Shown here: positions 5,242 through 7,147 of the stretch, one piece after another
Layout: each line of letters begins with the position of its first letter
Numbering within the stretch: position 1 is the first letter of the stretch
Position numbers and translations under genes: made by a program
Assembly (NCBI GenBank): GCA_964450385.1
Contig: CAYVEC010000040.1
Coordinates: 1-7,147, forward strand
Source: JAKLFA01 sp964450385
GTDB lineage: Bacteria; Omnitrophota; Gorgyraeia; Zapsychrales; JANLHA01
DNA length: 7,147 nucleotides
Direction of reading: 5' to 3'
Notes under the pieces: generated by a model
What the model saw: only the letters and a program-made list of their open reading frames with translations
Databases searched by the model: none
What the model was told of the DNA's origin: nothing

Positions 5242-6588
5242 GTGAGCAATCTGGCCCTTATTTCCCCGGAGATCAAAGAGATCTTGAATGATCCGCATAA
5301 GGTCGACCTGTTGAAGGAGATCTTTATGGACATGCATGTTTTTGACATGTCTGTCCTGTGTGAGGATCTCGAGCCGTCTGAGAACGCGGAGATCGTGACC
5401 GCCCTGGGGTTCCCGAAAGGGATCGAATTCTTTGAACAGTTCAAGATTAAACAGCAGACCGAGATTTTTCGTCATTTTTCAAAGGAATGGATGGCCGATG
5501 TCCTTGAGGAGATGGCGCCCGATGAACGGACGAATTTCATTCGTGCCCTGCCCCAGGAGCGTGTTGAGGACATCCTGCCGCTCGTGGCCCAGGCCGAACG
5601 CAACGATATTAAACGACTCGCCCATTTTGATGAGGACACCGCGGGCGGGATCCTCACAACGGAATACGCTTTTCTTTCGCCCGATATTACGGTTAAGGAG
5701 GCGATGGAGCGGCTGAAGCTCCAGGCCTTTAATCGCGAGACGATTTATTATGTTTATGTCATCGATCCTGAGAAAAAGCTCCTTGGGTTTGTCTCATTGA
5801 AGGACCTGCTTGTCGCTCATTCGGATAAGATCATTCGGGATATCATGCAGGTTAATGTGATCCATGTGAATGTTCATGCGGATAAGGAGGAGGTCGCGCG
5901 AAAGATCTCGCAATACGACTTTCTCGCGATCCCGGTTGTCGATGACCTCAAGCGCCTCGTTGGCATCGTCACGGTCGATGACGTCATGGACGTTGTGATG
6001 GAGGAGGTCACGGAAGACATCTATAAATACGGCGCCGCCGGTACTCCGATCGATTATTTGAACGCAAGCCCCTGGCACATCGCGCGCCAGCGGGTCATGT
6101 GGCTCTCGATTTTGGTCGCGGTCGGACTGGTCTCGGGCTGGGTTATGCAGCTCTATGAATTTCAATTGCAGAGTGTCGTAGCGCTTGCCTTTTTTATTCC
6201 GCTTTTGTGCGGTTCTGGCGGCAACGCTGGCACACAGTCATCAACGGTTGTCATCCGAGGTCTCGCGACTGGAGAGATCAAGCTCAAAAATCTCGGTAAT
6301 GTCTTTATCAAAGAAGGGTTAACCGGGGTCCTGATGGGGTGTGTGATGGGAGTCTTCGCGGCGATCCGCGCGGTGTTCGTGAATCGTGATCCTTTATTGG
6401 GGGTCACGGTTGGCCTGACGATGGTGATTACGGTCATGCTTGCCACAACCCTGGGGGCGCTCCTGCCGTTGATCTTTAAAAAATTTAAGCTTGATCCCGC
6501 GCTCATGTCCGGGCCGTTTATTTCGAGCATCGTTGACGTCGTCTCAATCTTTATTTATTTACAATTAGCGTCGATGATCTTTGCTTGA
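5242..6588 (+). CDS. mgtE: Magnesium channel/transporter MgtE
   Basis: A 448-residue inner-membrane Mg2+ channel of normal family length. Order: helical MgtE N domain (about residues 20-135), two CBS domains (about 138-260, with the LLGFVSLKDLL and RLVGIVTVDDVMD cores at 180-190 and 238-250), a connecting plug helix, and about five membrane helices (285-447). Family signatures are GGNAGTQSSTVVIRGLATGE (326-345) and LDPALMSGPF (417-426); D432 in SSIVDVVS matches the pore aspartate that binds Mg2+ in characterised MgtE. The acidic N and CBS domains close the channel when cytosolic Mg2+ is high, so regulation is likely at protein level. Starts at GTG with a good ribosome binding site. It has its own promoter, and I see no functional tie to the arsenic genes. 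Confidence 0.96.
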   Translation: MSNLALISPEIKEILNDPHKVDLLKEIFMDMHVFDMSVLCEDLEPSENAEIVTALGFPKGIEFFEQFKIKQQTEIFRHFSKEWMADVLEEMAPDERTNFIRALPQERVEDILPLVAQAERNDIKRLAHFDEDTAGGILTTEYAFLSPDITVKEAMERLKLQAFNRETIYYVYVIDPEKKLLGFVSLKDLLVAHSDKIIRDIMQVNVIHVNVHADKEEVARKISQYDFLAIPVVDDLKRLVGIVTVDDVMDVVMEEVTEDIYKYGAAGTPIDYLNASPWHIARQRVMWLSILVAVGLVSGWVMQLYEFQLQSVVALAFFIPLLCGSGGNAGTQSSTVVIRGLATGEIKLKNLGNVFIKEGLTGVLMGCVMGVFAAIRAVFVNRDPLLGVTVGLTMVITVMLATTLGALLPLIFKKFKLDPALMSGPFISSIVDVVSIFIYLQLASMIFA

Positions 6589-6609
6589 CGCGATTGTCAC
6601 ATAACAGAT

Positions 6610-7147
6610 ATGGCCATAACCCATCCGATCCTGATTTTTGCCTTTATGATGGCGGTGCTCTTTCTGGCGCCGATCCTCTTTGTCCGTCTGCGGATGCCGG
6701 GTATCGTCGGCCTGATCGTGGCTGGAATTATTATCGGACCCCATGCCTTGGGGCTTCTCAGGCCTGAGGGTTCGATCCAGCTCTTTTCATCAGTCGGGCT
6801 CATTTATATCATGTTCCTCGCGGGGCTTGATATTAATCTCCATGAGTTTAGCCGCCAACGAAAATACAGTATCGTCTTTGGGCTCTTGACCTTTGTGATC
6901 CCTATGCTCTTGGGAACGGCCGGGTCGCGATGGCTGTTTGGGTTCTCCTGGCCGGCGGCGCTTCTTTTGGCGAGCATGTTCGCCTCACATACCTTGATCC
7001 CTCTTCCGATCACAAGCCGTTTGGGTATCAACAAAGAACGAGCCGTGGTTGCGACGGTCGGAGGGACGATCATCACGGACACCGCCGCCCTGCTGGTTCT
7101 GGCTGTTGTCGCGGAATGGGCAACGGGTCAGATTACGGCAGGATTCT
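6610..7147 (+). CDS. CPA2/KefB-type cation:proton antiporter, 3' truncated
   Basis: An open frame from ATG 6610 to the window end, 179 codons visible with no stop. The first candidate start after the mgtE stop is this ATG: the two genes are in the same frame, 21 nt apart. No Shine-Dalgarno sequence is evident, so translation may depend on coupling to mgtE. The protein begins with a hydrophobic helix, then RMPGIVGLIVAGIIIGPHALGLL-type family signature (29-51), SSVGLIYIMFLAGLDINL (60-77), and a third motif PLPITSRLGI followed by GGTIITDTAALL (151-162) with D157 at the expected ion-binding helix. About five to six membrane segments are visible; family members have 12 or so, often with cytosolic nucleotide-binding or UspA-like domains that would lie beyond the window. 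It probably exchanges Na+ or K+ for protons; the ion is unknown. Confidence 0.88.
   Translation, partial: MAITHPILIFAFMMAVLFLAPILFVRLRMPGIVGLIVAGIIIGPHALGLLRPEGSIQLFSSVGLIYIMFLAGLDINLHEFSRQRKYSIVFGLLTFVIPMLLGTAGSRWLFGFSWPAALLLASMFASHTLIPLPITSRLGINKERAVVATVGGTIITDTAALLVLAVVAEWATGQITAGF

Noticed and set aside
5794..6530. Reverse-strand open frames of about 120 codons inside mgtE
   Set aside because: mgtE on the + strand is unmistakable; these are antisense shadows.

Overview
The window is a stretch of bacterial chromosome (or large replicon), gene-dense and about half GC, with every gene on the + strand. I cannot name the organism. Signal peptides, a DsbD-like membrane protein and an exported thioredoxin-like partner imply an extracytoplasmic redox compartment, so a Gram-negative-type cell is likely. 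The mix of arsenic genes (ArsP-like permease, ArsM, ArsF/ArsG-type redox genes, Acr3, thioredoxin-coupled ArsC) would suit a sediment or groundwater bacterium, possibly an uncultured lineage, but that is inference.

Bases 1-4513 hold an arsenic-detoxification operon that begins upstream of the window. In order: an ArsP-like permease (5' end missing), ArsM arsenite S-adenosylmethionine methyltransferase, a 93-residue CPKC glutaredoxin-like protein (ArsE-like), an exported CxxC thioredoxin-like protein (ArsF family), a DsbD/CcdA-like membrane protein (ArsG family), the arsenite pump Acr3, and the arsenate reductase ArsC. Gaps are 51 nt or less and four neighbouring genes overlap: ATGA between arsM and the glutaredoxin-like gene, 44 nt between that gene and arsF, and 1 nt between arsF and arsG. 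The proposed logic has two branches. ArsC reduces arsenate to arsenite and Acr3 exports it; ArsM methylates arsenite and the ArsP-like permease exports the trivalent methylated product. The three redox genes between them look like a cytoplasm-to-envelope thiol relay. No ArsR-type regulator is visible; the operon promoter and any operator should lie upstream.

Bases 4514-5160 hold a possible promoter, a gene for an exported Ala/Glu/Lys-rich helical protein built on 11-residue repeats (33-bp DNA repeats), and a strong rho-independent terminator at 5125-5154 that closes the unit.

Bases 5161-7147 are a separate unit. An extended -10 promoter precedes a GTG-started mgtE (Mg2+ channel with N, CBS-pair and membrane domains). 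It is followed 21 nt later by the 5' part of a CPA2/KefB-type cation:proton antiporter that runs off the window end. The short leader leaves no room for a Mg2+ riboswitch.

The points most worth a second look are the ArsE/F/G-like redox relay embedded in an ArsM/ArsP operon, the dual-coded 44-nt overlap (Cys-rich tail in one frame, signal peptide in the other), and the repeat protein attached to the arsenic genes.
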